A stretch of DNA of 64,000 nucleotides from Chelativorans sp. Marseille-P2723 (GTDB lineage Bacteria > Pseudomonadota > Alphaproteobacteria > Rhizobiales > Rhizobiaceae). The stretch spans positions 868,001-932,000 of the forward strand of contig NZ_CADDWI010000008.1 in the NCBI RefSeq assembly GCF_902809845.1, in the 5' to 3' direction. Below the pieces are notes generated by a model that had not been told where the DNA came from, ran no database searches, and saw only the letters and a program-made list of their open reading frames with translations. The first letter of the stretch is position 1. Each line of letters begins with the position of its first letter. Shown piece by piece: positions 18,855-28,080 of the stretch. Both the position numbers and the translations under genes were made by a program.

Positions 18855-19877
18855 ATGAGTATTCTAGCGAGGGATCAACGGACCGCCACGACGCCAGCTG
18901 ATGAAGGGAAAATGGTTGCCGAAGCGGAGGCTGCGCTCGCTGACATTGCCCTTGTGCGTGAAGGGGTCGGCCGCGTTATTTTTGGTCAGGAGGCGGTGGT
19001 TGAGCGAACGCTCGTGGCGTTGCTGGCAGGCGGTCACGCACTTCTGGTGGGCGTGCCGGGCCTTGCCAAGACAAAGCTGGTAGAAACATTAGGTATCGTG
19101 CTGGGCCTGGATGCGCGGCGGGTTCAGTTCACGCCAGACCTAATGCCCTCGGATATTCTGGGTTCCGAGGTTATGGAGCAGGACGAGAAAGGCCGCCGCT
19201 CCTTCCGGTTCCTGCACGGGCCGATTTTCGCGCAGCTCTTGATGGCAGACGAGATTAACCGTGCGAGCCCGCGCACCCAGTCCGCGCTGCTCCAGTCCAT
19301 GCAGGAATATCACGTCACAGTGGCTGGGCATCGTTACGACTTGCCCTCGCCATTTCACGTGCTCGCCACGCAGAACCCATTGGAGCAGGAAGGCACCTAT
19401 CCGTTGCCCGAAGCGCAGCTCGATCGCTTTCTCATGCAGATCGACATCCTCTACCCGGAACTGGACGCCGAGCGCCGCATTCTTCTTGAGACAACCGGGA
19501 TCGAGGAGGCGAAGGCGGTAAATGTGCTATCGCCGGAGCGGTTGAAGGAGATTCAGGCGCTCATCCGCCGGATGCCGGTGCCGGAAAGCGTGGTAGAGGC
19601 GATACTTACGCTCGTTCGTTCGGCTCGTCCGGGGCTCGGCAACCCTGAAACTGACCGCCACGTCGGTTGGGGGCCGGGGCCGCGAGCAAGTCAGGCGCTG
19701 ACGCTCTGCGCTCGCGCTCGCGCGCTTTACGATGGGCGGCTTGCACCTTCCGTGGATGATGTTCGCGCGCTGGCGGAGCCGATATTGCAGCATCGCATGG
19801 CGCTTACCTTTGCTGCGCGCGCGGAAGGCATGAGCGTGCGCGACGTTATCGGAAGATTGGTGGCGGCGCTCGGATGA
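18855..19877 (+). CDS. MoxR-family AAA+ ATPase
   Basis: A 340-residue AAA+ ATPase with Walker A GVPGLAKTKL (residues ~69-78), Walker B LLMADEINRASPRTQSALLQSMQE, sensor ATQNPLEQEGTYPLPEAQLDRF and the C-terminal lid (AAA_lid_2). MoxR proteins act as chaperones that help activate or assemble partner complexes, typically together with neighbouring DUF58 and von Willebrand/BatA-type membrane proteins. Here it heads the cluster moxR - DUF58 - BatA/DUF4159 - membrane protein (18.9-25.7 kb), whose next gene starts 22 bases downstream. The client of this cluster in Rhizobiales is not known to me. Confidence 0.93.
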   Translation: MSILARDQRTATTPADEGKMVAEAEAALADIALVREGVGRVIFGQEAVVERTLVALLAGGHALLVGVPGLAKTKLVETLGIVLGLDARRVQFTPDLMPSDILGSEVMEQDEKGRRSFRFLHGPIFAQLLMADEINRASPRTQSALLQSMQEYHVTVAGHRYDLPSPFHVLATQNPLEQEGTYPLPEAQLDRFLMQIDILYPELDAERRILLETTGIEEAKAVNVLSPERLKEIQALIRRMPVPESVVEAILTLVRSARPGLGNPETDRHVGWGPGPRASQALTLCARARALYDGRLAPSVDDVRALAEPILQHRMALTFAARAEGMSVRDVIGRLVAALG

Positions 19878-19899
19878 CAGTACGACGAAAGCGAGGCTA

Positions 19900-20805
19900 A
19901 TGGCGCGGATAGGTGAGGTTACCGCCCCCGTTGCACCGGTCGATGCGCTCATCCGCGCGCGAACGCGCGCATCGCTTGTACCGGACCTGCTGATTGAAGC
20001 CCGCCGTGTCGTCAACAATGTGATTGCTGGCTGGCATGGTCGACGGAAGCAGGGCATAGGCGAAAATTTTTGGCAGTTCCGGCCCTATGTAGAGGGGGAG
20101 GCGGTTGCACGGATCGATTGGCGCCGGTCCGCGCGCGATGATCATATCTATGTGCGCGACCGGGAATGGGAGGCTGCCCACACTGTCTGGCTCTGGGCCG
20201 ACCGCTCGCCTTCTATGCTCTACCAGTCAAAGCTTGCCGATGTTTCAAAGGAGTCCCGCGCGCTGGTTCTCATCCTCGCTCTTGCCGAACTGCTTTCACG
20301 CAGTGGTGAGCGCATTGGCTGGCCAGGTGTTACCAGTCCCTTCGCTGCCCGTAACGCAGCTGAGCGATTGGCACAATATATCAGTCACGCTGAGCCGTCT
20401 TCGGGACCTCCGAACCTGAAGCACATTCGACGCTTTTCCGATGTGGTGTTGGCCGGGGACTTTCTGGACTTGCCCGAAGAGACCATGGCGTGGCTCGATC
20501 CGTTGGTGCATGCAGGCGTTCGCGCGCATCTGATCGAAGTGGCAGACCCTGCCGAGGAGAGCTTTCCCTATTCTGGGCGAACGGAGTTTGTGGACCCTGA
20601 GTCCGGCGCGCGTCTGACTGCCGGACGTGCCGAAACACTTCGCGAGGATTATCGCCGGCTCTATATCGCACGGCGGGAGGAACTGAGCCGCTGGTGCAAG
20701 AAGCTCGGCTGGAGCTATACGGTCAACCACACCGACCGGCTTGCCTCTGAGGCGCTTATTCGCGTGCATGTTGCCATGACGTCCGAGATCGGGGCGCGGA
20801 TATGA
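19900..20805 (+). CDS. DUF58 domain protein of the moxR cluster
   Basis: A 301-residue protein with the DUF58 signature: GENFWQFRPYVEGEAVARIDWRRSARDDHIYVRDREWE (residues ~50-88), then WLWADRSPSM, a MIDAS-like start of a von Willebrand-type domain in which the usual DxSxS appears as DRSPS. DUF58 proteins are partners of MoxR ATPases. The N-terminus has no membrane span, unlike many family members, so it is probably cytosolic or peripherally bound. It follows moxR by 22 bases and overlaps the next gene by four bases (ATGA), so the cluster is translationally coupled. Confidence 0.9.
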   Translation: MARIGEVTAPVAPVDALIRARTRASLVPDLLIEARRVVNNVIAGWHGRRKQGIGENFWQFRPYVEGEAVARIDWRRSARDDHIYVRDREWEAAHTVWLWADRSPSMLYQSKLADVSKESRALVLILALAELLSRSGERIGWPGVTSPFAARNAAERLAQYISHAEPSSGPPNLKHIRRFSDVVLAGDFLDLPEETMAWLDPLVHAGVRAHLIEVADPAEESFPYSGRTEFVDPESGARLTAGRAETLREDYRRLYIARREELSRWCKKLGWSYTVNHTDRLASEALIRVHVAMTSEIGARI

Positions 20806-23630
20806 ATTTCCTGCCGCTCAGTTTCGGCGCACCGATGGTCCTGTGGGGCCTTCTCGCGCTGCCGGTGATCTGGTGGCTCCTGCGGCTCACCCCGCCGCGC
20901 CCGCAACAGGAGGCATTTCCCCCGCTCGCCCTCTTGGCACGCATCATTCGGCGCGAGGAGACACCTCACCAGAGCCCTTGGTGGTTGACGCTGCTGCGGC
21001 TGATGCTTGCTTTCCTGGTTATCCTCGCGCTGTCCGATCCGGTCTTCAATCCGCAAGAGCGCATGGCAATCGGGGGGCGGGGGCTGGCTCTCGTGATCGA
21101 CAATGGATGGTCAAGCGCTCCCGACTGGGATCGGCGCGTCGCGACCGCCAACCGGCTCATCACCGACGCCCGCGAGAGCGGTGCGCCGGTAGTTCTGGCG
21201 CTCACTGCCGAGCCTCCCGCGCAGGATGTTGGCCCCTTCGGCGCAGATGCTGCGCTCGAACGGCTGAACGCGGCTGTTCCACGCCCGGTGCCTGTCGATC
21301 GCCCCGCCATCTATGCCCGCGTTTCAGACGCGCTGGCACAGATGCCCGGCGCTACGCTGGCGCTGCTGACGGACGGGCTTGCCGCCCCAGGCGATGAAGC
21401 GGCTTTCCAGGAACTGTTCACAGCCGGACTTTCGGACGTCATCTGGATTGAGCCGGATGGGTCTGACGCTGTGGCGCTAGCCGACAGTGCCAATGAACCG
21501 GAGCATTTCAGGGTCACCGCGGTGCGTCCTGAACGCGAGTCGGGGCCAAGGCAGATCGGCGTCTATGCCGCCGACGAACAGGGGCGGCGCATCGCGGAAA
21601 CGCTGGTAAGCTTCGGGCCGGGGGAGACGCGTACCTCTGGGGAGATACGCGTGCCCTTCGAGCTGCGCAACGATTTTGCATCTCTCGCCATCGATGGCCA
21701 GCGCCACGCAGGCGCGCTGCGGCTGCTCGATGAAAATGCTCGTCGTCGACGCGTGGGTCTTGTCGCGCCGACGGCGCCGGATACCGCGCAACCACTGCTT
21801 GCCCCACTCTACTACATCCGCAGTGCGCTGGCCCCCTATGCCGATCTTCTGGAACCTTCCAACCCGGAACTGACGGAAGCGATTCCCCAGCTTCTCGAGC
21901 AGCAGCCTGCAGCCATCATCATGGCCGATGTGGGTACGCTACCCGACTCGGTGCGTTCCCCGCTCATCGAATGGATGCAGGCAGGCGGCACGCTTGTGCG
22001 CTTCGCCGGGCCGCGCATGGCCGCTGCTGGCAATGACGATGAACTCCTGCCCGTTCGCCTGCGCGGAGGCGAGCGTTCGCTGGGAGGAACGCTTTCATGG
22101 TCCGAACCCCAGGCCGTGACCGAGTTTCCCGCAGACGGGCCGTTTTCCGACCTTCCGCCCCCGCGTGAGGTGACTGTAAGCCGGCAGGTGCTAGCGGAGC
22201 CTTCGGCTGACATTGTGGCGCGCACCTGGGCCAATCTGGCAGACGGCACCCCGCTCGTGACGGGGGCAGCGCGCGGCGAGGGCAGGGTGATCCTTTTCCA
22301 CGTCACGCCCGAAGCCACGTGGTCGAACCTGCCCATCTCCGGCACTTTCGTGGAGATGTTGAGGCGCGTTGTGCAGCTATCGCGCAACCAGGGGGCGGCG
22401 ACAACTGAAGCGGAGGAGCAGGTTGGGCGGCTCGCGCCTTATCGGATGATTTCCGCCGAAGGGCTTCTTGTGCCGCCGGGACCGGAGGCCGAACCGCTCG
22501 CGTTGCATGCAGACGCACCCGTTACCCTTGCCAATCCGCCCGGTCTCTACGGTTCCGAGGAAGGCGTCATCGCGCATAATCTGCTTGGACCGGATGACGC
22601 GCTTGAATCTCTCATGCAACCTGCCGCCCCCGTGCCGGTGGCGACTGCGGGCTATGCATTCGATTCCTCGCGGCCTCTCCGCGGAACGCTTTTGCTCGCT
22701 GCGCTTGGTCTGCTCGCTCTGGACACGCTGGCAATATTCTGGCTCGGCGGCCTGCTTCAATGGCGACCGAACCGGCGGCGCGCTACAGGCTCGGCTGCAA
22801 CCTTGCTGGCCGCGGCCCTTGGACTTGCACTGATGGCGCCCGATGCATCCCTTGCACAAGACCAGCCAATGCCCGGCGATGAGGAAGCCATTGCCTCCGT
22901 CTCGGCCACCCGCATAGCCTATGTGATCACGGGCGCATCGTCGGTGGATGCTGTAAGTCGCGCCGGTATAATGGGCTTGTCGCGCTTCCTGAGCGAGAAG
23001 ACGGCGCTGGAGCCGGGAGAACCGGCGGGAGTCGACATCGCTACCGATGAACTTTCCTTCTATCCTCTCATCTACTGGCCTATCGACGCAGCGGCGCCCA
23101 TGCCTTCAGAAGAGGCGATAGCGCGCATCGACGCGTATATGCAGCAAGGCGGCACCGTGCTTTTCGACACGCGTGACCAGTATTCCTCTGGGTTCGGTGC
23201 CTCGGGCTCGGTGAGCCCTGAAACGCAGCGTCTTCGCGATATACTTTCCGGCCTCAATGTGCCCCCCCTCGAACCCGTGCCGGATGATCACGTACTGACG
23301 AAAGCGTTCTACATCCTGAATGATTTCCCCGGCCGCTATCGTGGCAGCGCGCTTTGGGTGGAGGCTTCCGTCACCGCGGAGACCCGCGCCGACCGGCCAG
23401 TGCGGACGGGCGATGGCGTCACTCCCATCATGATCACCGGCAACGATCTGGCCGGCGCATGGGCGATTGACAATTCCGGAGCGCCGTTGATGCCCACCGT
23501 TCCCGCCGACCCCATGCAGCGAGTCTACGCGCTCAGGGCGGGCGTGAATATCATGATGTACATGCTTACCGGTAACTATAAGTCGGACCAGGTGCACGTG
23601 CCAGCGATTCTGGAACGGCTGGGGCAGTAG
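20802..23630 (+). CDS. Membrane protein with N-terminal BatA region and C-terminal DUF4159
   Basis: A 942-residue protein. Two spans near the N-terminus (residues 8-28 and ~66-84) form the BatA-like region LWGLLALPVIWWLLRLTPPRP. A long domain follows containing a degenerate von Willebrand-like start (LALVIDNGWSS). A further span lies near residues 628-655 and a signal-like hydrophobic stretch ending in SLAQDQP near 690. The last ~250 residues (RIAYVITGASSVDAVSRAGIMGLSRFLSEKT...GGTVLFDTRDQ) are DUF4159. The MIDAS residues are not complete (DNGWS in place of DxSxS), so metal binding is doubtful. It is coupled to DUF58 before it and starts one base before the next gene. Role unknown. Confidence 0.88.
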   Translation: MNFLPLSFGAPMVLWGLLALPVIWWLLRLTPPRPQQEAFPPLALLARIIRREETPHQSPWWLTLLRLMLAFLVILALSDPVFNPQERMAIGGRGLALVIDNGWSSAPDWDRRVATANRLITDARESGAPVVLALTAEPPAQDVGPFGADAALERLNAAVPRPVPVDRPAIYARVSDALAQMPGATLALLTDGLAAPGDEAAFQELFTAGLSDVIWIEPDGSDAVALADSANEPEHFRVTAVRPERESGPRQIGVYAADEQGRRIAETLVSFGPGETRTSGEIRVPFELRNDFASLAIDGQRHAGALRLLDENARRRRVGLVAPTAPDTAQPLLAPLYYIRSALAPYADLLEPSNPELTEAIPQLLEQQPAAIIMADVGTLPDSVRSPLIEWMQAGGTLVRFAGPRMAAAGNDDELLPVRLRGGERSLGGTLSWSEPQAVTEFPADGPFSDLPPPREVTVSRQVLAEPSADIVARTWANLADGTPLVTGAARGEGRVILFHVTPEATWSNLPISGTFVEMLRRVVQLSRNQGAATTEAEEQVGRLAPYRMISAEGLLVPPGPEAEPLALHADAPVTLANPPGLYGSEEGVIAHNLLGPDDALESLMQPAAPVPVATAGYAFDSSRPLRGTLLLAALGLLALDTLAIFWLGGLLQWRPNRRRATGSAATLLAAALGLALMAPDASLAQDQPMPGDEEAIASVSATRIAYVITGASSVDAVSRAGIMGLSRFLSEKTALEPGEPAGVDIATDELSFYPLIYWPIDAAAPMPSEEAIARIDAYMQQGGTVLFDTRDQYSSGFGASGSVSPETQRLRDILSGLNVPPLEPVPDDHVLTKAFYILNDFPGRYRGSALWVEASVTAETRADRPVRTGDGVTPIMITGNDLAGAWAIDNSGAPLMPTVPADPMQRVYALRAGVNIMMYMLTGNYKSDQVHVPAILERLGQ

Positions 23631-23631
23631 C

Positions 23632-25698
23632 ATGAACTGGTCCATCAGTTTCGAGCCATTAATCTCGTGGACGGTGCTGGGGTTCCTGCTGCTGCCTTTG
23701 GCAACCCTCATGGCCTGGAGCCTCGTTTTCGGCCGGCGCGGCGCGCTGCTTCGGCTTGCGGCGCTTGCAGTCTTGGCTCTCGCCCTCGCCAACCCGGTCC
23801 TGCTGGAGGAGGAGCGCGAACCCCTCAAGAGCGTAGTCGCGCTTGTGGTTGACGAAAGTCAAAGCCAGGATATCGGCGATCGTTCGCAAACCACGCGCAG
23901 GGCGGCGGAGGCCTTGCAGGAACGCCTCTCCGGTTTCAACCAGTTCGAGCTTCGTGTGGTAAGGGCAGGGCGCGGGGAGGCGATGGACGAGCATACCCAA
24001 ACACGTCTCTTCGAAGCGTTGGAAGGAACGCTGCGGGACGTACCGCCCTCGCGCGTGGCAGGCTCCATCCTCATCACGGACGGGCAGGTGCACGATGCGC
24101 CGGCGGGTGCTTCGGGTCTTGCCGGGCCGCTCCACGCACTGATCACCGGCGAGGAGGACGAGCGCGACCGGCGCATCCGCTTTGAGCGCGCGCCGCGTTT
24201 CGGCATTGTAGGCCAGCCGATGGAGATGACCTACCGTGTACTCTCTTCCGACCAGGAAGCCGGAGCCATTGAGGTGGAGGTCTTCGTCAATGGCGAGCTT
24301 GCACTCGTCGAGCAGGCGGTGATCGGGCGTGAGATGCCCATGGAAGTAACCATTCCCAATGCTGGCCGCAACATTATCGAGTTGCGGATCGAAGCGGAGG
24401 AAGGCGAACTTACCAAGACCAACAACCGTGCCGTCGCGCTGGTTGATGGTATCCGCGAAAATTTGCGGGTGCTGCTCGTATCCGGGGAACCGCATTCTGG
24501 CGAGCGTACCTGGCGCAACCTTCTGAAGTCCGACGCTTCAGTGGACCTCGTCCATTTCACGATTCTCCGCCCCCCGGAAAAGCAGGACGGCACGCCCATC
24601 AATGAGCTGTCCCTGATCGCCTTTCCCACACGCGAGCTGTTCGTCGAGAAGATCAACGATTTCGACCTCATCATCTTCGACCGCTACCAGCATCGTGACG
24701 TGCTGCCGATCCTCTACTACGACTATATCGCCGAGTATGTGGAGAATGGTGGCGCGCTGCTGATCGCCGCCGGCCCGGAATTCGCGGGCGACCAGTCGAT
24801 CGCGCGTACACCGCTGATTTCAACCCTTCCAGGGTTGCCAAACGGCGAAGTGGTGGAAGCGGGGTTCTATCCCCGACTTTCCGAAATGGGCGAGCGTCAT
24901 CCCGTGACGCGGGCGCTGGATGGTTCAGCTTCCGAGCCACCGGATTGGAGCCGCTGGTTCCGCATTGTCGGCATCGACCGCCCGCAAGGCCAAGTGGTGA
25001 TGGAAGGACCGGATGGCCGCCCCCTCCTCCTGCTTGCCCGTGAAGGGGAAGGTCGCGTTGGCATGTTCATGTCCGATCAGGGTTGGCTTTGGGCGCGCAA
25101 TTACGAGGGAGGCGGCCCTTACGTCTCGCTATACCGTCGGATCGCGCACTGGCTTATGAAGGAGCCGGAACTGGAGGAAGAACGGCTGACGGCCGAGGGC
25201 CGAGGGATGGAGCTTGAGATTGTCCGCCAGACGATGGACGAGTCGGCGGAAAGCGCTACGGTAACAACGCCCTCTGGCAATAAGCTCGATGTACAGCTCA
25301 CTGCTGCCGGGCCGGGCCTTTTCCACGCGACACTGGAGGTGGGGGAAATCGGCCTCTACCAGATCGAAAATGGCGAGCTTTCCGCGCTTGCCCATGTCGG
25401 CCCGGTCAATGCGCCTGAATTCGCCGATGCCACATCCACCGAGGAGATCCTGCGTCCGGCCGCCGAAGAAAGCCGTGGCAGCGTGCGCCGCCTGGGAGAT
25501 GGCGGGGCCGGTATCCCCAACGTCGTTCCCGTGCGTTCCAATGCCTCTGTTGCCGCTGGCCGGGACTGGATCGGGCTTCAGACAACGAACGACAGCGTTC
25601 TGAAATCCGTGCGGAGGGTGCCGCTCTTTGCTGGCTTTCTCGGCCTTGGCGTTCTGCTACTTGCAATCGGCTCGATGTGGTATCGCGAAGGGCGCTGA
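23632..25698 (+). CDS. Large membrane protein of the moxR cluster (glutamine amidotransferase-like domain)
   Basis: A 688-residue protein with two N-terminal spans (residues ~12-32 and 38-56), then a domain beginning VVALVVDESQSQDIG that resembles a von Willebrand A start, a beta-sandwich-like part, and a segment FDLIIFDRYQHRDVLPILYYDYIAEYVENGGALLIAAGPEF typical of the class I amidotransferase-like fold without a catalytic cysteine. A single span ends the protein (~658-680). It starts one base after the DUF4159 gene stop. Rhizobial moxR clusters usually end with this gene. Function unknown; an envelope-located scaffold working with the MoxR ATPase is a guess. Confidence 0.85.
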   Translation: MNWSISFEPLISWTVLGFLLLPLATLMAWSLVFGRRGALLRLAALAVLALALANPVLLEEEREPLKSVVALVVDESQSQDIGDRSQTTRRAAEALQERLSGFNQFELRVVRAGRGEAMDEHTQTRLFEALEGTLRDVPPSRVAGSILITDGQVHDAPAGASGLAGPLHALITGEEDERDRRIRFERAPRFGIVGQPMEMTYRVLSSDQEAGAIEVEVFVNGELALVEQAVIGREMPMEVTIPNAGRNIIELRIEAEEGELTKTNNRAVALVDGIRENLRVLLVSGEPHSGERTWRNLLKSDASVDLVHFTILRPPEKQDGTPINELSLIAFPTRELFVEKINDFDLIIFDRYQHRDVLPILYYDYIAEYVENGGALLIAAGPEFAGDQSIARTPLISTLPGLPNGEVVEAGFYPRLSEMGERHPVTRALDGSASEPPDWSRWFRIVGIDRPQGQVVMEGPDGRPLLLLAREGEGRVGMFMSDQGWLWARNYEGGGPYVSLYRRIAHWLMKEPELEEERLTAEGRGMELEIVRQTMDESAESATVTTPSGNKLDVQLTAAGPGLFHATLEVGEIGLYQIENGELSALAHVGPVNAPEFADATSTEEILRPAAEESRGSVRRLGDGGAGIPNVVPVRSNASVAAGRDWIGLQTTNDSVLKSVRRVPLFAGFLGLGVLLLAIGSMWYREGR

Positions 25699-25724
25699 CT
25701 GCTGGCCACGCGCTAGTGATGCCC

Positions 25725-26264
25725 TTAAGCTACAACGGGTGCGCTGGCGCCTGCATGCACCATCATTCCGCACATCCTGGATAGAGCGCCTTCTTCGAGT
25801 TCCACTGCTAGCAACCGGTTGGGATCGACAGGACGCGGCATAGTAATCTGCCCGAGGGGAATGCGCGAGAAGCCCAACGGCCCATAATAGGGCTCATCGC
25901 CCACCAAGACAACAACGCCCCAGCCAGCTTTGCGCGCCGCCTCAAGCGCGATCCGCACCAGTTTCTTGCCGATGCCCTGGTTCTTGTAGCTGGGACGCAC
26001 GGCAAGCGGCCCAAGCAGCAGGCCAAGCCCTTCACCAGCAGCAACACGTGTTAGACGGACCGAGGCAACCACATGCCCGTCGTGCATTGCAATGAAGGAG
26101 AGAGCCCTCTCATGCGGCCCCCCTTCGCGGATACGGTAGGCTGCGCGGGCAAAACGGCCCGGCCCGAAAGCTTCGGCGTTGATTTCTTCTATTTCGGCGT
26201 CGTGCGCCGCCTCTTCCGGCAGGAAGAGAATATCGGCTAGGAGCATGGGTCGCGTTCCGGTCAT
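25725..26264 (-). CDS. GNAT-family N-acetyltransferase
   Basis: A 179-residue acetyltransferase. The acetyl-CoA binding motif A is LGPLAVRPSYKNQGIGKKLVRIALEAARKAGWGVVVLVGDEPYYGPLGFSRI (residues ~85-135), with the R/Q-x-x-G-x-G/A pattern as NQGIGK. The YYGPLGF ending is typical of the YhbS-like branch. The substrate cannot be told from sequence. It lies alone, convergent with the last gene of the moxR cluster and divergent from a glutathione transferase-type gene with a ~250-base gap. It appears intact, with a plausible ATG start. Confidence 0.85.
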   Translation of the reverse strand: MTGTRPMLLADILFLPEEAAHDAEIEEINAEAFGPGRFARAAYRIREGGPHERALSFIAMHDGHVVASVRLTRVAAGEGLGLLLGPLAVRPSYKNQGIGKKLVRIALEAARKAGWGVVVLVGDEPYYGPLGFSRIPLGQITMPRPVDPNRLLAVELEEGALSRMCGMMVHAGASAPVVA

Positions 26265-26517
26265 TCGAAAGGATGATCTGAAGGCACGTGCAGTGCCAAT
26301 CGATCGCGCATCTCGGCGCGTCAGCCCTTTCGTCGTCGTTCTACCCGGAACAGGGTCATTGTTTGTTTCTCCTACTGCCGCCCCGCTATCATCAAACGCG
26401 TGCTTAGTCCACTGGATTAAAGCCGCAGGCCTGATTGTTGACGGTCCGTTCAGACCGCCCGCGCTTGGTAACGGCGCTGCACCGTCTTAGATAGCTAAGA
26501 GTTACAAGGAGAATGTC

Positions 26518-27507
26518 ATGGGATTGCTAGTTGACGGTACCTGGCACGATGAATGGTATGACACTTCAAAAACAGGCGGGCGGTTCGAGCGCTCCAAGTC
26601 GCAGTTCAGGGACTTCGTAACGAAGGACGGTGCGCCTGCGCCGGGGCGCGAGCGGGGCTTCGGAGCTGAGCCGGGGCGCTATCACCTTTACGTATCCTTT
26701 GCGTGCCCTTGGGCACACCGTACGCTCATTTTCCGCAAGCTCAAGAAGCTTGAGGAGATCATTTCCGTCTCGGTCGTCCACCATTTCATGGGCGACAACG
26801 GCTGGACGTTTCTCAAGGAAGACGGTGCGACGGGCGACGATCTTTATGGCTCGGACTATTTGCACCAAATCTACACCAAGGCGGATCCGTATTACTCAGG
26901 GCGGGTAACGGTGCCCGTCCTCTGGGACAGGAAGACGGAGACCATCGTCAGCAACGAATCCGCAGAAATCATTCGGATGTTCAACTCCGCCTTCGATGAA
27001 TGGGCAGACCCGTCAATCGATCTTTATCCGGAAAGCTTGCGCAGCGAAATCGACGAGATCAATGAGCGCGTCTATGCCAATGTGAACAACGGTGTCTACC
27101 GGGCGGGCTTCGCGACTACGCAGGAGGCCTATGAAGAAGCTTTTCGCCAACTTTTCGAGACGCTGGATGGACTGGAAGAGCGTTTGGGGCGTCAGCGTTA
27201 TCTCGCCGGCGAGCAGATGACGGAAGCGGACTGGCGGCTCTTTACCACGCTCGTGCGGTTCGATCCTGTCTATGTCGGCCACTTCAAGTGCAATCTCAGG
27301 CGAATAGCCGATTACCCGAACCTTTCGAACTACCTCCGCGAGCTCTACCAGGTGCCGGGCATAGCCGAGACCGTGAACATGCATCACATCAAGGCGCATT
27401 ATTACGCCAGCCATGCAACCATCAATCCGACGCGCATTGTGCCCGTGGGGCCGGAACTGAACTATAATGCCCCGCACGACCGGGAAAGGTTGAAAAAGGC
27501 GGCCTGA
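26518..27507 (+). CDS. Glutathionyl-hydroquinone reductase (Xi-class glutathione transferase)
   Basis: A 329-residue cytosolic enzyme that reduces glutathionyl-hydroquinones, releasing hydroquinone and GSSG. The catalytic cysteine is Cys63 in VSFACPWAHRT; the Xi-class features GGRFERSKSQFRDFV at the N-terminus, VPVLWDRKTETIVSNESAEIIRMFN and the C-terminal FDPVYVGHFKCNLRRI are all present. Length matches the E. coli YqjG / PcpF family. AAGGAG lies close before the ATG. It is a single gene. It may belong functionally with the FMN reductases in this window as quinone detoxification, but no shared operator was found upstream of it. Confidence 0.93.
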   Translation: MGLLVDGTWHDEWYDTSKTGGRFERSKSQFRDFVTKDGAPAPGRERGFGAEPGRYHLYVSFACPWAHRTLIFRKLKKLEEIISVSVVHHFMGDNGWTFLKEDGATGDDLYGSDYLHQIYTKADPYYSGRVTVPVLWDRKTETIVSNESAEIIRMFNSAFDEWADPSIDLYPESLRSEIDEINERVYANVNNGVYRAGFATTQEAYEEAFRQLFETLDGLEERLGRQRYLAGEQMTEADWRLFTTLVRFDPVYVGHFKCNLRRIADYPNLSNYLRELYQVPGIAETVNMHHIKAHYYASHATINPTRIVPVGPELNYNAPHDRERLKKAA

Positions 27508-27532
27508 GGCCCCGCCGCCGGCTTTCCGCCTC

Positions 27533-28030
27533 TCACCATTCCGCGGAGACTGGCTGGCCGTTGAAGATTTCTGCCAGCCGCCGTCGCGTGCCGGATGTGG
27601 TGCCGTCCGGCAGATCATCGAGCGGGAAGAAGCGGGCCTCGGCGATCTCCAGGTCGGGTTTGCGCTTCCCTTCCTGGCGAAAATCGGCAACGAGATAGAC
27701 GGCGACATGATCACGCCTGCTGGCGCTGCGGTTGAGGTGCACAGACTTTAGTACCGGTGACCCGAGCAGGACGATGTTGCCTTCCTCCCGCAACTCGCGG
27801 ACAAGACAGTCTTCAAGCGTTTCACCGGGCTCGACGCCGCCGCCAGGCAGGTGCCATCCGCCTACATAGGTGTGGCGGACGAGCAGGATCGCGCCATGAG
27901 CGTCGATAACAACGGCGCGCACGCCGACAGTCAAAGGTCGACGCAGCAAATGATAAAGATGAAAAATCCGGATGCGCAGTCGCATCCTATCCGGTGGTTG
28001 CGCGTCAACGCTGTGTGAAGAACGGGTCAT
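27533..28030 (-). CDS. Nudix hydrolase
   Basis: About 165 residues with a clear Nudix box WHLPGGGVEPGETLEDCLVRELREEGNIV (residues ~70-98) and a conserved N-terminal LYHLLRRPLTVGVRAVVID. This resembles the NUDIX proteins that rhizobia carry next to the glutathionyl-hydroquinone reductase gene; substrate unknown. The start is uncertain: ATG at 28030 or 27985 both fit, and the longest frame (28075) would run into the neighbouring promoter region. It is divergent from the metallophosphoesterase at 28081 and convergent with the glutathionyl-hydroquinone reductase. Confidence 0.8.
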   Translation of the reverse strand: MTRSSHSVDAQPPDRMRLRIRIFHLYHLLRRPLTVGVRAVVIDAHGAILLVRHTYVGGWHLPGGGVEPGETLEDCLVRELREEGNIVLLGSPVLKSVHLNRSASRRDHVAVYLVADFRQEGKRKPDLEIAEARFFPLDDLPDGTTSGTRRRLAEIFNGQPVSAEW

Positions 28031-28080
28031 CGCGCAGCTCGGGGCTGGAAAGCGAAGCCGTCCTGCACTACACACGGTTT

